This document shows, piece after piece, positions 17,337 through 25,846 of a stretch of DNA of 64,000 nucleotides. Position numbers and translations under genes: made by a program. The first letter of the stretch is position 1; each line of letters opens with the position of its first letter. The notes beneath the pieces were generated by a model. The model ran no database searches. It was not told the origin of the DNA and saw only the letters and a program-made list of their open reading frames with translations. This DNA comes from JBBCJR01 sp037190805 (lineage in GTDB: Bacteria > Pseudomonadota > Alphaproteobacteria > Sphingomonadales > Sphingomonadaceae): assembly GCA_037190805.1 (NCBI GenBank), contig JBBCJR010000004.1, forward strand, positions 248,001 through 312,000, written 5' to 3'.

Positions 17337-19805
17337 CTAGAATTCGAACCTGATCGTCCCGCCCCAGGTCCTGGGATCACCGGGCTGGCCGGCGACCAGG
17401 CCGGTGCTGCCCGGCGTGATCGCCAGCTGCTCGAAATAATTCTGGTCGAAGGCGTTCCGGACCCAGGCGTAGATGTTGAAGCCATCGTGAGCGCGGAAGC
17501 CGAGCCGGAAATTGTGCAGCGAATAGCCGTCGACGTCCATGTAGGCCGAGCGTGAGGCATTGGACGAGAATTTCGATCGATAGCTGGCATCATAGCCGAA
17601 ATAGACCTCGCCATCCTTGCCGAGAATGCTGGCTGGCAGATTGGTTTCCGCGCCCCACGAGACGGCCCATTTCGAGATGCCTGGCAGCCACTCGCCCGAA
17701 ATATCGCAATTGCCGGGACTGTTGCCGCCCGCCGTGCCCGGAGGAGACACGGGTGTGCCGCTGCCGCCACCGGACAGCTCGGGACGGCACGGCGCATCGA
17801 CGAACTTCACATATTCGTGATCGGTATAGGCGCCGCTGGCATAGGCGTTGAACCGGTCAGATGCCTGTACCGAGAAATCGGCTTCGATGCCCCGCACCCG
17901 AACCTTGTCGGCATTGGCCAGATAGCCGCGCAGCAGGCCGAGCTGGCTGTTGTTGACCTGCGCCTGATAGTCGCCAATCTCGGTCCAGAAGCCGGTGAGG
18001 TTGAGGGTCGCGCGCCGATCCCAGAAACGGGTTTTCAGCCCGACTTCGAAATGATCGACCTTTTCCGGCTTGATCGCGCCGGCAGCCAGGATCGGAACGT
18101 TGTTGCTGTCCAGCGGCACACCGTTCAGATTGATGCCGCCGGATTTGAACGTCTTGGCATAGGTGGCATAGCCCAGCACGTCCCGCGCGAACTTGTAGGA
18201 CAGCGTCAGGTCATAGGACAGGTTCCAGTCGCTGAACTCAGGCGCATAATATTGCGGGGCGCGTACCCCCCGCTGAGCGACGATCCAGGGGTCGGTCGCA
18301 TAGGGTCCCGTGAACAGCACAAGCTGTCGGGTGCCGTCCGACGCCGTACCGGTGACGACTGATTCATAGTGGCCGGTCTTCTTGTCGTAGTTGAGGCGCA
18401 ACCCCGGTGAGACGGTGAAGGCGTCCGTCACCTTCCAGTTTAGCTTGCCGAATGCAGCGAGGCTCGTGTTCTTGAGCAGGATGTCGTTGGCGGCCACCAG
18501 ATTGTCGAGCACCGCCGGGATGCAAGCCAGTACCGCCTGATTGGCGCAGTCGGTATTGCTCGCGCCCGGGTTGAGGGACCAGCGGCTGGCCGCCGGCCCC
18601 TGGCTTTCGGTGCCGGTGGTACGCAGCTTCTGATGGAAGCCGAATGCGCCGACCACGAAGTCGAACCGGTCCGCCGCGTAGCTGTAGCGCAGTTCCTGCG
18701 TGTACTGGTTCTGCTTGGTGGGGTTCTGCGACCGCGTGGTGATGGGCAATCCCGTGAAGTCGCGGTCGTTGGCCGGACCCCAATCCCAATAGCGCCACGC
18801 CGTCACCGAGGTCAGCGTTCCGCCGCCAAGTTCCCAATCAGCCTTCAGGGCAAGGCCGCCATGCTCGTTGCGGGCGCTCAGCTGAGCGTCGACATCCGTC
18901 AGCCGATCGAACGGATCAGTGCTGGGCGGCGCATAGCCGAAGACCTCCGTCAGCGCGGCGAACTGACGATAGAGCGGCCGTTGCGTCGGGCCCACACGGG
19001 CATAGATCTGGGCGCAGCAGGCTGCGTCCTGCAGATTGTAATCGCCGGTCAAAGTGAGATCGAGGCCTTCCGTGGCTTTCCACAGGACCGATCCCCTGAG
19101 GCCCAGATTATTCTGCGACTGGATCCACTGGTTGGTCGCGACATTGTAGATGGTTCCGCGGCGGTCGGTATTGGCGACACTGATCCGCGCCGCGACGCTG
19201 TCGCTCAACGGACCCGAGATGGACGCCTTGGCCTGCTTGAAATTGTAGTTGCCCAGTGACACCTCGCCCCGGCCTTCGAAATCGAAGCTGGGCGCGCGGG
19301 TGGTGATATTGATCGCACCCGCAGTCGTGTTCTTGCCGTAGAGCGTGCCCTGTGGACCGCGCAACACCTCGATCTGCTCGATATCGACAAAGTCCAGGGT
19401 CGTCGCGGCGACCCGGTTATAATAGACTTGGTCGACATAGATGCCGACACCCTGCTCGATGCCATCGTTCGTCAGACCCAGCGGCGCGCCGATGCCGCGG
19501 ATATTGACCGAGCTGTTGCGCGGGTTCTGGGAATAGAATTGCAAGGTCGGCTGAAGCTGGGTGAGCCGACCGACGTTGAAGGCGCCGGTATTGGCAACCG
19601 TATTGGCGTCCACCACCGAAATCGCGACCGGCACGTTCTGAACATTTTCCGACCGGCGCCGCGCCGTGACAAGAATATCTCCGGTCGCGACGGCAGGCGC
19701 CGCACCTTGCGCCTGGGCCAGCGCCGCGACCGGCACAAGCACCGTGCTGCCAGCCAGCGCCACGCCCAGCGCAGTCACCCCGGAAATGAAACTGCTTCTA
19801 TTCAT
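17337..19805 (-). CDS. TonB-dependent outer-membrane receptor
   Basis: About 822 aa. A signal peptide (MNRSSFISGVTALGVALAG…ALAQA) precedes a plug domain starting near DILVTARRRSENVQNVP, with VRGIGAPLGLTNDG-type plug strands and EVLRGPQGTLYGKNTTAGAIN. A 22-strand barrel follows and ends in aromatic GGTIRFEF. It belongs to the large sphingomonad 'GPQGTLYGKN' receptor group used for diverse ligands rather than a recognised siderophore. Start 19805 is preferred over 19808 and 19847 because AAAGGGG sits 5 nt upstream. Its neighbours give no clear substrate. Confidence 0.92.
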   Translation of the reverse strand: MNRSSFISGVTALGVALAGSTVLVPVAALAQAQGAAPAVATGDILVTARRRSENVQNVPVAISVVDANTVANTGAFNVGRLTQLQPTLQFYSQNPRNSSVNIRGIGAPLGLTNDGIEQGVGIYVDQVYYNRVAATTLDFVDIEQIEVLRGPQGTLYGKNTTAGAINITTRAPSFDFEGRGEVSLGNYNFKQAKASISGPLSDSVAARISVANTDRRGTIYNVATNQWIQSQNNLGLRGSVLWKATEGLDLTLTGDYNLQDAACCAQIYARVGPTQRPLYRQFAALTEVFGYAPPSTDPFDRLTDVDAQLSARNEHGGLALKADWELGGGTLTSVTAWRYWDWGPANDRDFTGLPITTRSQNPTKQNQYTQELRYSYAADRFDFVVGAFGFHQKLRTTGTESQGPAASRWSLNPGASNTDCANQAVLACIPAVLDNLVAANDILLKNTSLAAFGKLNWKVTDAFTVSPGLRLNYDKKTGHYESVVTGTASDGTRQLVLFTGPYATDPWIVAQRGVRAPQYYAPEFSDWNLSYDLTLSYKFARDVLGYATYAKTFKSGGINLNGVPLDSNNVPILAAGAIKPEKVDHFEVGLKTRFWDRRATLNLTGFWTEIGDYQAQVNNSQLGLLRGYLANADKVRVRGIEADFSVQASDRFNAYASGAYTDHEYVKFVDAPCRPELSGGGSGTPVSPPGTAGGNSPGNCDISGEWLPGISKWAVSWGAETNLPASILGKDGEVYFGYDASYRSKFSSNASRSAYMDVDGYSLHNFRLGFRAHDGFNIYAWVRNAFDQNYFEQLAITPGSTGLVAGQPGDPRTWGGTIRFEF

Positions 19806-19855
19806 CATGGCCCCTTTCAAACGCTTCGCGGATGGCCTGGATGCCATCTGTAATT

Positions 19856-19874
19856 CTCTACTATTTCACTAGAG
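19856..19874. promoter_or_regulatory. inverted repeat upstream of receptor and crtZ
   Basis: CTCTA-N9-TAGAG (19856-19874) lies in the AT-rich gap between the divergent TonB receptor and crtZ genes. GATGGC/GCCATC (19831-19848) is a second small inverted repeat nearer the receptor start. Either could be an operator; no regulator gene is adjacent. Confidence 0.3.
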
Positions 19875-19987
19875 TATTTTGATGGGGCAGCGTGTAAACG
19901 GACAATCTGTTGCGCATCCTAAAGCTGCGCTTGGACGGTGGTCTCAACGTCCGTGTATTGGCCCGATTTTACCGCTATGCAGGCGCA

Positions 19988-20533
19988 ATGAGCATCTGGA
20001 TCGGCATCGCGATCTTCCTCGCCACGGTGGCGGGAATGGAGGCATTCGCCTATGGCGCCCACCGGTGGATCATGCACGGGCCCGGCTGGTTCCTGCATGA
20101 AAGCCATCATCGGGCGCGGACCGGCTGGTTCGAACTGAACGATCTTTACGCGGTGATCTTCGCCATTCCCTCGATCCTGTGCCTCCTAGTCGGGGTACGA
20201 TTCGGCTGGGGCGACGGCTGGACATGGATTGGGGCCGGTATCGCGGCCTATGGCGCGATCTATTTCGGCTTTCATGACGTCATCGTTCACAAGCGGATCG
20301 ACCACCGGCATGTCCCCCGATCGCGCTATATGAAGCGCATCGTCCAGGCACACCGACTTCACCATGCCGTCGAGACCAAGGACGGCACTGTGTCCTTCGG
20401 CTTTCTGTGGGCGCCTCCGGTCGACACATTGAAAAGGCAGCTGGCGGCGCGCGGCCGCGCCGGAGTCAGAACGCCGTCGTCGTCCAAAGCCCCGCCCGCT
20501 CCGGACCCGGAGGGCGCCAGCGCCGCGCCCTGA
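19988..20533 (+). CDS. crtZ: beta-carotene 3-hydroxylase
   Basis: A 181-aa membrane non-haem diiron hydroxylase that converts beta-carotene to zeaxanthin by hydroxylating C3 of both rings. All His clusters are present: HRWIMH, HESHH, HDVIVHKRIDHRH and HRLHH, between membrane segments. Start 19988 (MSIWIGIAIFLAT) matches the family N-terminus. The C-terminal tail (after WAPPVDTLKRQL) overlaps the 3' end of crtB on the other strand by 68 nt. Confidence 0.93.
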   Translation: MSIWIGIAIFLATVAGMEAFAYGAHRWIMHGPGWFLHESHHRARTGWFELNDLYAVIFAIPSILCLLVGVRFGWGDGWTWIGAGIAAYGAIYFGFHDVIVHKRIDHRHVPRSRYMKRIVQAHRLHHAVETKDGTVSFGFLWAPPVDTLKRQLAARGRAGVRTPSSSKAPPAPDPEGASAAP

Positions 20534-21488
20534 CCAGCGCCAGCAACTGACCCATCACGGCGTGACCGATCTTTGCCGCGATCGATGTCGTGACCCGGCG
20601 GTCCCAGGCTTGCTCCCCGCGCCGCACAACGACCCGGCCGATGCCGCCATAAATGCGTTGCGCGGCAATGACTGCTGCTGCAGCACGCCGGTCGAGCATC
20701 GGCACGCCATGGAGCGCGCTGGCCTCATGCGCCTCCGCCAGCGCCACCAGCCGCGCGGACAGCCGCGCCAGAGCCGGCCGATGTTCGGGGGCGCCATAGT
20801 CGCTGGCGCTCAACCCCTCTTCGGCGAGCCAGGTGGCGGGCAGGTAACAGCGGCCGACTCCATGATCCTCGACCAGATCGCGCGCGATATTATTGAGCTG
20901 GAAAGCCAGCCCCAGGTCCGCCGCCCGGCGCAGCGTGGCGCGGTCCGCCGCCGGCACACCCATGACCACAGCCATCATCACCCCAACGGCGCCGGCGACA
21001 TGCCAGCAGTAGCGCATCAGCGCATCCTCATCCTGCGGCTGGAAACCGGCGGCGTCGAGCGCGAAGCCCGCCAGCAGTTCGTCCGGCCACTCCCTGGGCA
21101 GGCCCGCCTCGATCGCCACCACACCCAGCGCATCGAAGGCAGGATGGCCGGTGCGCTCGCCCCTCATCGCCCGCCGCGTCAATTCCCGCGCCACTGCCAG
21201 CCGCCGCTGAGGATCAACGACGGCACGCATCGTTCCGCCCCCCGTCTGGCCGTCGATCAGATCGTCGCAATGCCGGCACCAGCCATAGAGCAGCCACGCC
21301 CGCTCCCTCGTCTGCCGGTCGAACAGGCGGCTGGCGAGGGCAAAACTCTTCGAACCGCGAGCGATCGCCCGGCGCGCTTCGATGACCAGGCGCGGCCGGT
21401 CGTTGCCGAATGCCGCCACGCGCCGGTCGACCGGCGGCGATGGCAGGCGAAGCGGATTGCGGCGGCGCCACCAGACAAGGGCGATCAC
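20466..21488 (-). CDS. crtB: phytoene synthase
   Basis: A 340-aa squalene/phytoene synthase that joins two geranylgeranyl diphosphates to phytoene. Asp-rich motifs: CRHCDDLIDG near residue 75, and LGLAFQLNNIARDLVEDHGVGR in the middle; SKSFALASR near the N-terminus is also typical. Start ATG 21488 overlaps the crtI stop (ATGA), so it is translated with crtI. The extension past RIYGGIGRVVVRRG is Arg/Pro-rich. Last gene of the crtY-crtI-crtB operon. Confidence 0.94.
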   Translation of the reverse strand: MIALVWWRRRNPLRLPSPPVDRRVAAFGNDRPRLVIEARRAIARGSKSFALASRLFDRQTRERAWLLYGWCRHCDDLIDGQTGGGTMRAVVDPQRRLAVARELTRRAMRGERTGHPAFDALGVVAIEAGLPREWPDELLAGFALDAAGFQPQDEDALMRYCWHVAGAVGVMMAVVMGVPAADRATLRRAADLGLAFQLNNIARDLVEDHGVGRCYLPATWLAEEGLSASDYGAPEHRPALARLSARLVALAEAHEASALHGVPMLDRRAAAAVIAAQRIYGGIGRVVVRRGEQAWDRRVTTSIAAKIGHAVMGQLLALVRARRWRPPGPERAGLWTTTAF

Positions 21489-22966
21489 TTGAGATCCTCG
21501 ATCATCAGCCGCGCGGTCGCCTTGGCGCTGCCGACGACGCCCGGAATCCCGGCTCCGGGGTGAGTGCCGGCGCCCACGAAATAGAGATTGCGGATGTCAT
21601 CGTCGCGATTGTGGACCCGGAACCAGGCCGATTGCGTCAGTATCGGCTCAAGACTGAAGGCGCTGCCCAGATGGGCGTTCAACTCGTCGGCGAAATCCGC
21701 CGGACCGAAGTGAAAGCAGGTGGTGATATCGTCCCGAAGACCGGGGATCAGCCGCCGCTCAAGCTCAGCCAGAATATGGTCGCGATATTTCGGCCCTTCC
21801 ACCGACCAGTCGATCGGTAATTTGCCCAGATGCGGCACCGGCGACAGCGCGTAGAATGTCGAGCAACCATCGGGCGCCAAGGACGGGTCGGTGGCGGTGG
21901 GATGATGGAGATAGAGCGAGAAATCCTCCGCCAGCACGCCGTGGTCGTAAATATCGGCCAGCAGCCCCTGATAGCGCGGACCAAACAGGATGCTGTGGTG
22001 CCGGATGTTCGGATGTTGCCGCTTCAGGCCGAAGTGGACCACAAACAACGATGGCGAATAGCGCTTCCTCAGCAGTCGCTCGGCGCTGCGGCGGGCGGCG
22101 CGGTTGTCCGCCATCAGGTCGCGATAGCTATGAACGATATCGGCATTGCTGGCGACCGCATCAACCTCGATCTGGCGGCCCGACCGCGTCGTGACTCCCG
22201 TCACGCGGTCGCCGCGCGATTCGATCCGCAGCACGGGATCGCCAAGATGGACTGTACCGCCCAATTCCTCGAACAGCCGGACCATGCCGCGCACCAGAGC
22301 ATGGGTCCCGCCGCGCGGAAACCAGACCCCGCCCTTGCGTTCTAGCGCATGAATAAGGGCGTAGATGGCGCTGGTGCGCATCGGGTTGCCGCCGACCAGC
22401 AGGGTGTGAAAGCTGAGGGCCTGACGCAGCCGCTCGTCGTTCACGAAGCTGGACACGACCGAATAGACCGATCGCCAGGCCTGATAGCGCGCCAATCGCG
22501 GCGCGGCCGCCACCATCGACCGGAAGTCGAGGAAGGCGACATGGCCCATTTCCTTATAGCCTTCGCGATAAACCCCCTCCGCATAGGTCAGGAAGCGGCG
22601 ATAACCGTCCCAGTCGGCGGGATTCATCGCCCGGATCTGCCGTTCCAGCGCGATGTCGTCGCCGCCATAGTCGAAGCGCGATCCGTCCGGCCACAGCAGG
22701 CGATAGAAGGGCTGGACCGGCATCAGGTCGACATGCGTGGCAATGTCGTGACCGCTCAGCGCCCACAACTCCGCCAGGCAGTCGGGATCGGTGATGACGG
22801 TGGGCCCGGCATCGAACACGTGACCATCGCGATGCCAGACGCCGGCGCGTCCCCCTGGCCGGTCGCGCGCCTCGATCACCGTGGTCGCGATGCCCGCGGA
22901 CTGGAGCCGGATGGCGAGCGCCAAACCGCCAAAGCCCGCGCCAATCACTGCGACTCGGCGGGTCAT
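21485..22966 (-). CDS. crtI: phytoene desaturase (lycopene-forming type)
   Basis: A 493-aa FAD-dependent desaturase that converts phytoene to lycopene. The N-terminal dinucleotide fold is clear (AVIGAGFGGLALAIRL, then VIEARDRPGGRAG). The C-terminal carotenoid-desaturase signature runs NLYFVGAGTHPGAGIPGVVGSA. Length is normal. It overlaps crtY upstream and crtB downstream by 4 nt each, implying one coupled operon. Confidence 0.95.
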   Translation of the reverse strand: MTRRVAVIGAGFGGLALAIRLQSAGIATTVIEARDRPGGRAGVWHRDGHVFDAGPTVITDPDCLAELWALSGHDIATHVDLMPVQPFYRLLWPDGSRFDYGGDDIALERQIRAMNPADWDGYRRFLTYAEGVYREGYKEMGHVAFLDFRSMVAAAPRLARYQAWRSVYSVVSSFVNDERLRQALSFHTLLVGGNPMRTSAIYALIHALERKGGVWFPRGGTHALVRGMVRLFEELGGTVHLGDPVLRIESRGDRVTGVTTRSGRQIEVDAVASNADIVHSYRDLMADNRAARRSAERLLRKRYSPSLFVVHFGLKRQHPNIRHHSILFGPRYQGLLADIYDHGVLAEDFSLYLHHPTATDPSLAPDGCSTFYALSPVPHLGKLPIDWSVEGPKYRDHILAELERRLIPGLRDDITTCFHFGPADFADELNAHLGSAFSLEPILTQSAWFRVHNRDDDIRNLYFVGAGTHPGAGIPGVVGSAKATARLMIEDLK

Positions 22967-24117
22967 CGGCGCCCCCCGATCAAGGCCCGCAGCGCGGCAG
23001 CGACCGGCACGGGGGGCCGCCCCGCCACCACCCGCACCTTGTCCGCCATCGTTGAGCGGGCGCCGTAAAAGCGCTCGATCAGCGGCGGCGCGAGACGATA
23101 GAAGCGCTGGAGGACCCGGTAACGCTCGGACGGCACGGCGGCACGAAACAACATGGTGTCGAGCATGCGATAATAGCCGCGCCGACGCCAGATTCGCCGC
23201 GCCCGACGATAAAGAAAATCATGGAGCGCGGCTGCCGACAGATCGGGCGCGGCGGCGATCGCCGTCGCCGTCCGCACCGCATCGGGCAGCGAATAGCCGG
23301 TCGTCGGATGAAACAGTCCGGCCCGCAGACCGGCCTTCGCCACCCCTTCCCCCCCCGAATACCAATAGGCGTCGAAGTCGCCGCCCATCGCCACCGGCAG
23401 CACCCCCGTCTCACGCCGGACCAGGCGCCGCGCCGCCCACCCTGCGGCATCGGCATAGGCGTCGATACGGCAGTCGATCCCGTCGATATCGAGATCTGGC
23501 GTATCGCTGTAATAGGTATCCTCGACCAGCAGCCGGGTGGCGGTGAACGGCAGCAGATAGACGAAGCGGTAGCCGTCGAGCTGCGCCACGGTCGCATCCA
23601 TGACCAGCGGGCGCTCGACACCGTGCGGCACGTCGGTCTCGATCTCGTGGCCGACGAATTTCTGCCAACCCAGATCGAGATGGCGAAGCTCTGCCGGCCC
23701 GCGCGCGTCGATCACCACGCTACCGGTCAGCCGGCCGCCATCAGCGAGGATCACGGCGTCGGGCGTGACGGCGCCGATCGGCCGTCCGGTCAGCAGCCGG
23801 TCGGCGGGCAGTGCTGTCCTCAATGCCGCATCCAACCGCTGCGAAGTGCAGCTGTGATAGCCGGTCGCGAGGCGGCGGCGGTGCGTCGGGAAGCGAACCT
23901 CATAATCCGGCCAGGAGGATGCGATCAGCGGCTCGACCAGCCAGCGGTCGGCGGCATCGATATCCGGATCGAAGAAGGACCAGACATGATTGCCGCCTAG
24001 CGTCGCCGCGCCCTCGACGACGGTCACCCGCACCTCCGGTCGCAACCGGGCGAGCGCCAGCGCGACCAGCCCGCCCGCCAGTCCCCCGCCCGCCACGATC
24101 ACGTCGCCCGATGCCAT
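22963..24117 (-). CDS. crtY: lycopene beta-cyclase
   Basis: A 384-aa CrtY-type cyclase that closes both ends of lycopene to beta-carotene. It has the N-terminal FAD/NAD fold (DVIVAGGGLAGGLVALAL), SFFDPDIDAAD, VIDARGPAEL, FVGHEIETD (conserved catalytic-region pattern), FVYLLPFTATRLLVEDTYYSD, and GLFHPTTGYSLPDA. First gene of the minus-strand crtY-crtI-crtB operon, divergent from the sterol-desaturase-family gene. Confidence 0.95.
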   Translation of the reverse strand: MASGDVIVAGGGLAGGLVALALARLRPEVRVTVVEGAATLGGNHVWSFFDPDIDAADRWLVEPLIASSWPDYEVRFPTHRRRLATGYHSCTSQRLDAALRTALPADRLLTGRPIGAVTPDAVILADGGRLTGSVVIDARGPAELRHLDLGWQKFVGHEIETDVPHGVERPLVMDATVAQLDGYRFVYLLPFTATRLLVEDTYYSDTPDLDIDGIDCRIDAYADAAGWAARRLVRRETGVLPVAMGGDFDAYWYSGGEGVAKAGLRAGLFHPTTGYSLPDAVRTATAIAAAPDLSAAALHDFLYRRARRIWRRRGYYRMLDTMLFRAAVPSERYRVLQRFYRLAPPLIERFYGARSTMADKVRVVAGRPPVPVAAALRALIGGRR

Positions 24118-24181
24118 GGCGGCCCCCTAAAGCAATTTCAGGGCGCGCGAAACGCCGCCGATGCCGCTATGATCGAGCGAC

Positions 24182-24973
24182 ATGTCGGACTGGTTCCCCG
24201 CCCTTGTCGCCTCCGCGCTGGCGATGACCCTCATCGTCGCGCTGCGCTATGCCGTGGTCTCGGCCGGCTTCGCATGGCTTACCGAACGGGTCCGTCCCGG
24301 TCTCTATGCCGGTCGGGGGCGACAGATCGGGCGGGAGATCGTCTGGTCACTCGCCGCCGCCGCGATCTACGGTATTCCCGCCGGCATCGTCGCCTGGGGA
24401 TGGCGCAGCCAGGGCTGGACGCGGATCTACGACGATATCGCCGCCCGGCCTCTGTGGTGGTGGCCGGTGTCCGTCGCGGTCTATCTGCTGATTCATGACA
24501 GCTGGTTCTATTGGACGCACCGCTGGATGCACCGGCCAGCCCTGTTCCGCGCCATGCACGCCGTCCATCACGCCAGCCGCCCGCCGACTGCTTGGGCGGC
24601 GATGAGCTTTCACCCCTGGGAAAGCCTGACCGGCGCGATCGTCATTCCCGCGCTGGTGTTCGTGGTGCCGATCCACTGGTCTGCGCTACTGGTCGTCCTG
24701 TTGATCATGACGCTGTTCGGGGTCACCAATCACATAGGATGGGAAGTGTTTCCACGGCGCTTCGTCGCTGGCTGGCCGGGGCGGTGGCTGATCACCGCCA
24801 GTCATCACCAGCGGCACCACAGCGACTATCGCTGCAATTTCGGCCTCTACTTTCGTCACTGGGATCGGCTATGCGGCACCGATCGGGGTTTGGGATCTTT
24901 CGATGCGGATCATCCACGCGCTCGCCGTCCTGCCGCTGATCGGGGCAGCGCCAGCGACGACAATCGAGCTTGA
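24182..24973 (+). CDS. sterol desaturase/fatty acid hydroxylase family protein, candidate carotenoid hydroxylase
   Basis: A 263-aa integral membrane diiron protein. Membrane segments lie at about 5-30, 55-75, 95-115 and 145-185. His motifs: HDSWFYWTHRWMH, HAVHHASRPPTAW and HHQRHHSDYRCNFG. This is the fatty-acid-hydroxylase superfamily. Its position divergent from crtY suggests a carotenoid substrate, for example 2-hydroxylation of zeaxanthin rings as in the nostoxanthin pathway (CrtG role). That is inference; lipid hydroxylation is the alternative. The last 25 or so residues after CGTDRGLGSF look non-conserved and overlap the next gene by 71 nt. Confidence 0.8.
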   Translation: MSDWFPALVASALAMTLIVALRYAVVSAGFAWLTERVRPGLYAGRGRQIGREIVWSLAAAAIYGIPAGIVAWGWRSQGWTRIYDDIAARPLWWWPVSVAVYLLIHDSWFYWTHRWMHRPALFRAMHAVHHASRPPTAWAAMSFHPWESLTGAIVIPALVFVVPIHWSALLVVLLIMTLFGVTNHIGWEVFPRRFVAGWPGRWLITASHHQRHHSDYRCNFGLYFRHWDRLCGTDRGLGSFDADHPRARRPAADRGSASDDNRA

Positions 24974-25325
24974 GGTCAGCGGCCTGCGTGCCGAACGCGG
25001 GCAGGTGCTGGTCTGCCTGGTCCGCGACAAATCGGCCTTTCCCGACTGCAGCGACCATCCCGCCGCCGCCCGCGCCACCCAGCGCGCGGAAAACGGCGCC
25101 GTCATCAGCTTCGCCAACCTGCCGTCGGGCACTTATGCGGCGGCGATGATCCATGACGAAAACGGCAATGGCCGGCTGGACACCCGCCTCGGCATTCCGC
25201 GGGAGGGTGTCGGCTTCTCCCGCAATCCCCGCTTCATGTTCGGACCACCCAGCTTCAAGTCCGCGACCTTTCCCGCCGACCGGCCGCAGGTCGAACAGAC
25301 GATCAGGATGCGCTACTTCCTCTAG
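24903..25325 (+). CDS. DUF2141 domain secreted protein
   Basis: A 140-aa protein with an N-terminal signal peptide (MRIIHALAVLPLIGAAPA) and a DUF2141 beta-sandwich: TIELEVSGLRAERGQVLVCLV, LPSGTYAAAMIHDENGNGRLDT (conserved DxNxNGxLD) and GIPREGVGFSRNP. Its start lies inside the end of the sterol-desaturase-family gene in another frame, so they are likely co-expressed. Role unknown; it is probably periplasmic or envelope-associated. Confidence 0.85.
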   Translation: MRIIHALAVLPLIGAAPATTIELEVSGLRAERGQVLVCLVRDKSAFPDCSDHPAAARATQRAENGAVISFANLPSGTYAAAMIHDENGNGRLDTRLGIPREGVGFSRNPRFMFGPPSFKSATFPADRPQVEQTIRMRYFL

Positions 25326-25846
25326 GACGCTTCGGAGGGGCTATCGCGTTCCAGCATCGTCACCACGGACCCGCGATAGCTGCCACTCCCGAACGGGCGA
25401 TAGCCGAGCTTTTCCGCCAGCCGGAGCGAGGGGCCGTTGCCCGGATCGATCAGGCAGACCGTGCGCTGGGCTCCAAAACTGCCATCCAGCCAGCGGTGAG
25501 CCGCATCCGCCGCTTCGTGCGCATAGCCGTGCCCGCCGATAGCACGCCTGAACACCCAGGCCGCCTCGGGGCTGCCGTCGAAGCCTTCACCCATGCTGCG
25601 ATGGAAATCGGCAAGCCCGGTCTCGCCAATATAATCGCCGGTCGATTTCTCAATGACCGCGAACAGGCCGTAGCGGAACATCGTCCAGTGGCCGACATAG
25701 CGCAGCAGTCTGTTCCAGGCATCCTCGGCCGATAGATTCTGACCGCCGATATAACGCACCACCTCCGGGTCCGAGCACATCTCGCAATAAGGAGCGTAGT
25801 CGACGAGCGTGTAAGGCCGCAGGATCAGTCTGGCCGTTTCGATCAT
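25322..25846 (-). CDS. GNAT family N-acetyltransferase
   Basis: A 174-aa RimJ/RimL-type acetyltransferase: ETARLILRPYTLVDYAPY at the N-terminus, then GYAHEAADAAHRWLDG (acetyl-CoA binding region) and NGPSLRLAEKLGYRPFG. The substrate may be a protein N-terminus or a small amine. It overlaps pgi upstream by 4 nt and ends in a 4-nt convergent overlap with the DUF2141 gene. Confidence 0.85.
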   Translation of the reverse strand: MIETARLILRPYTLVDYAPYCEMCSDPEVVRYIGGQNLSAEDAWNRLLRYVGHWTMFRYGLFAVIEKSTGDYIGETGLADFHRSMGEGFDGSPEAAWVFRRAIGGHGYAHEAADAAHRWLDGSFGAQRTVCLIDPGNGPSLRLAEKLGYRPFGSGSYRGSVVTMLERDSPSEAS

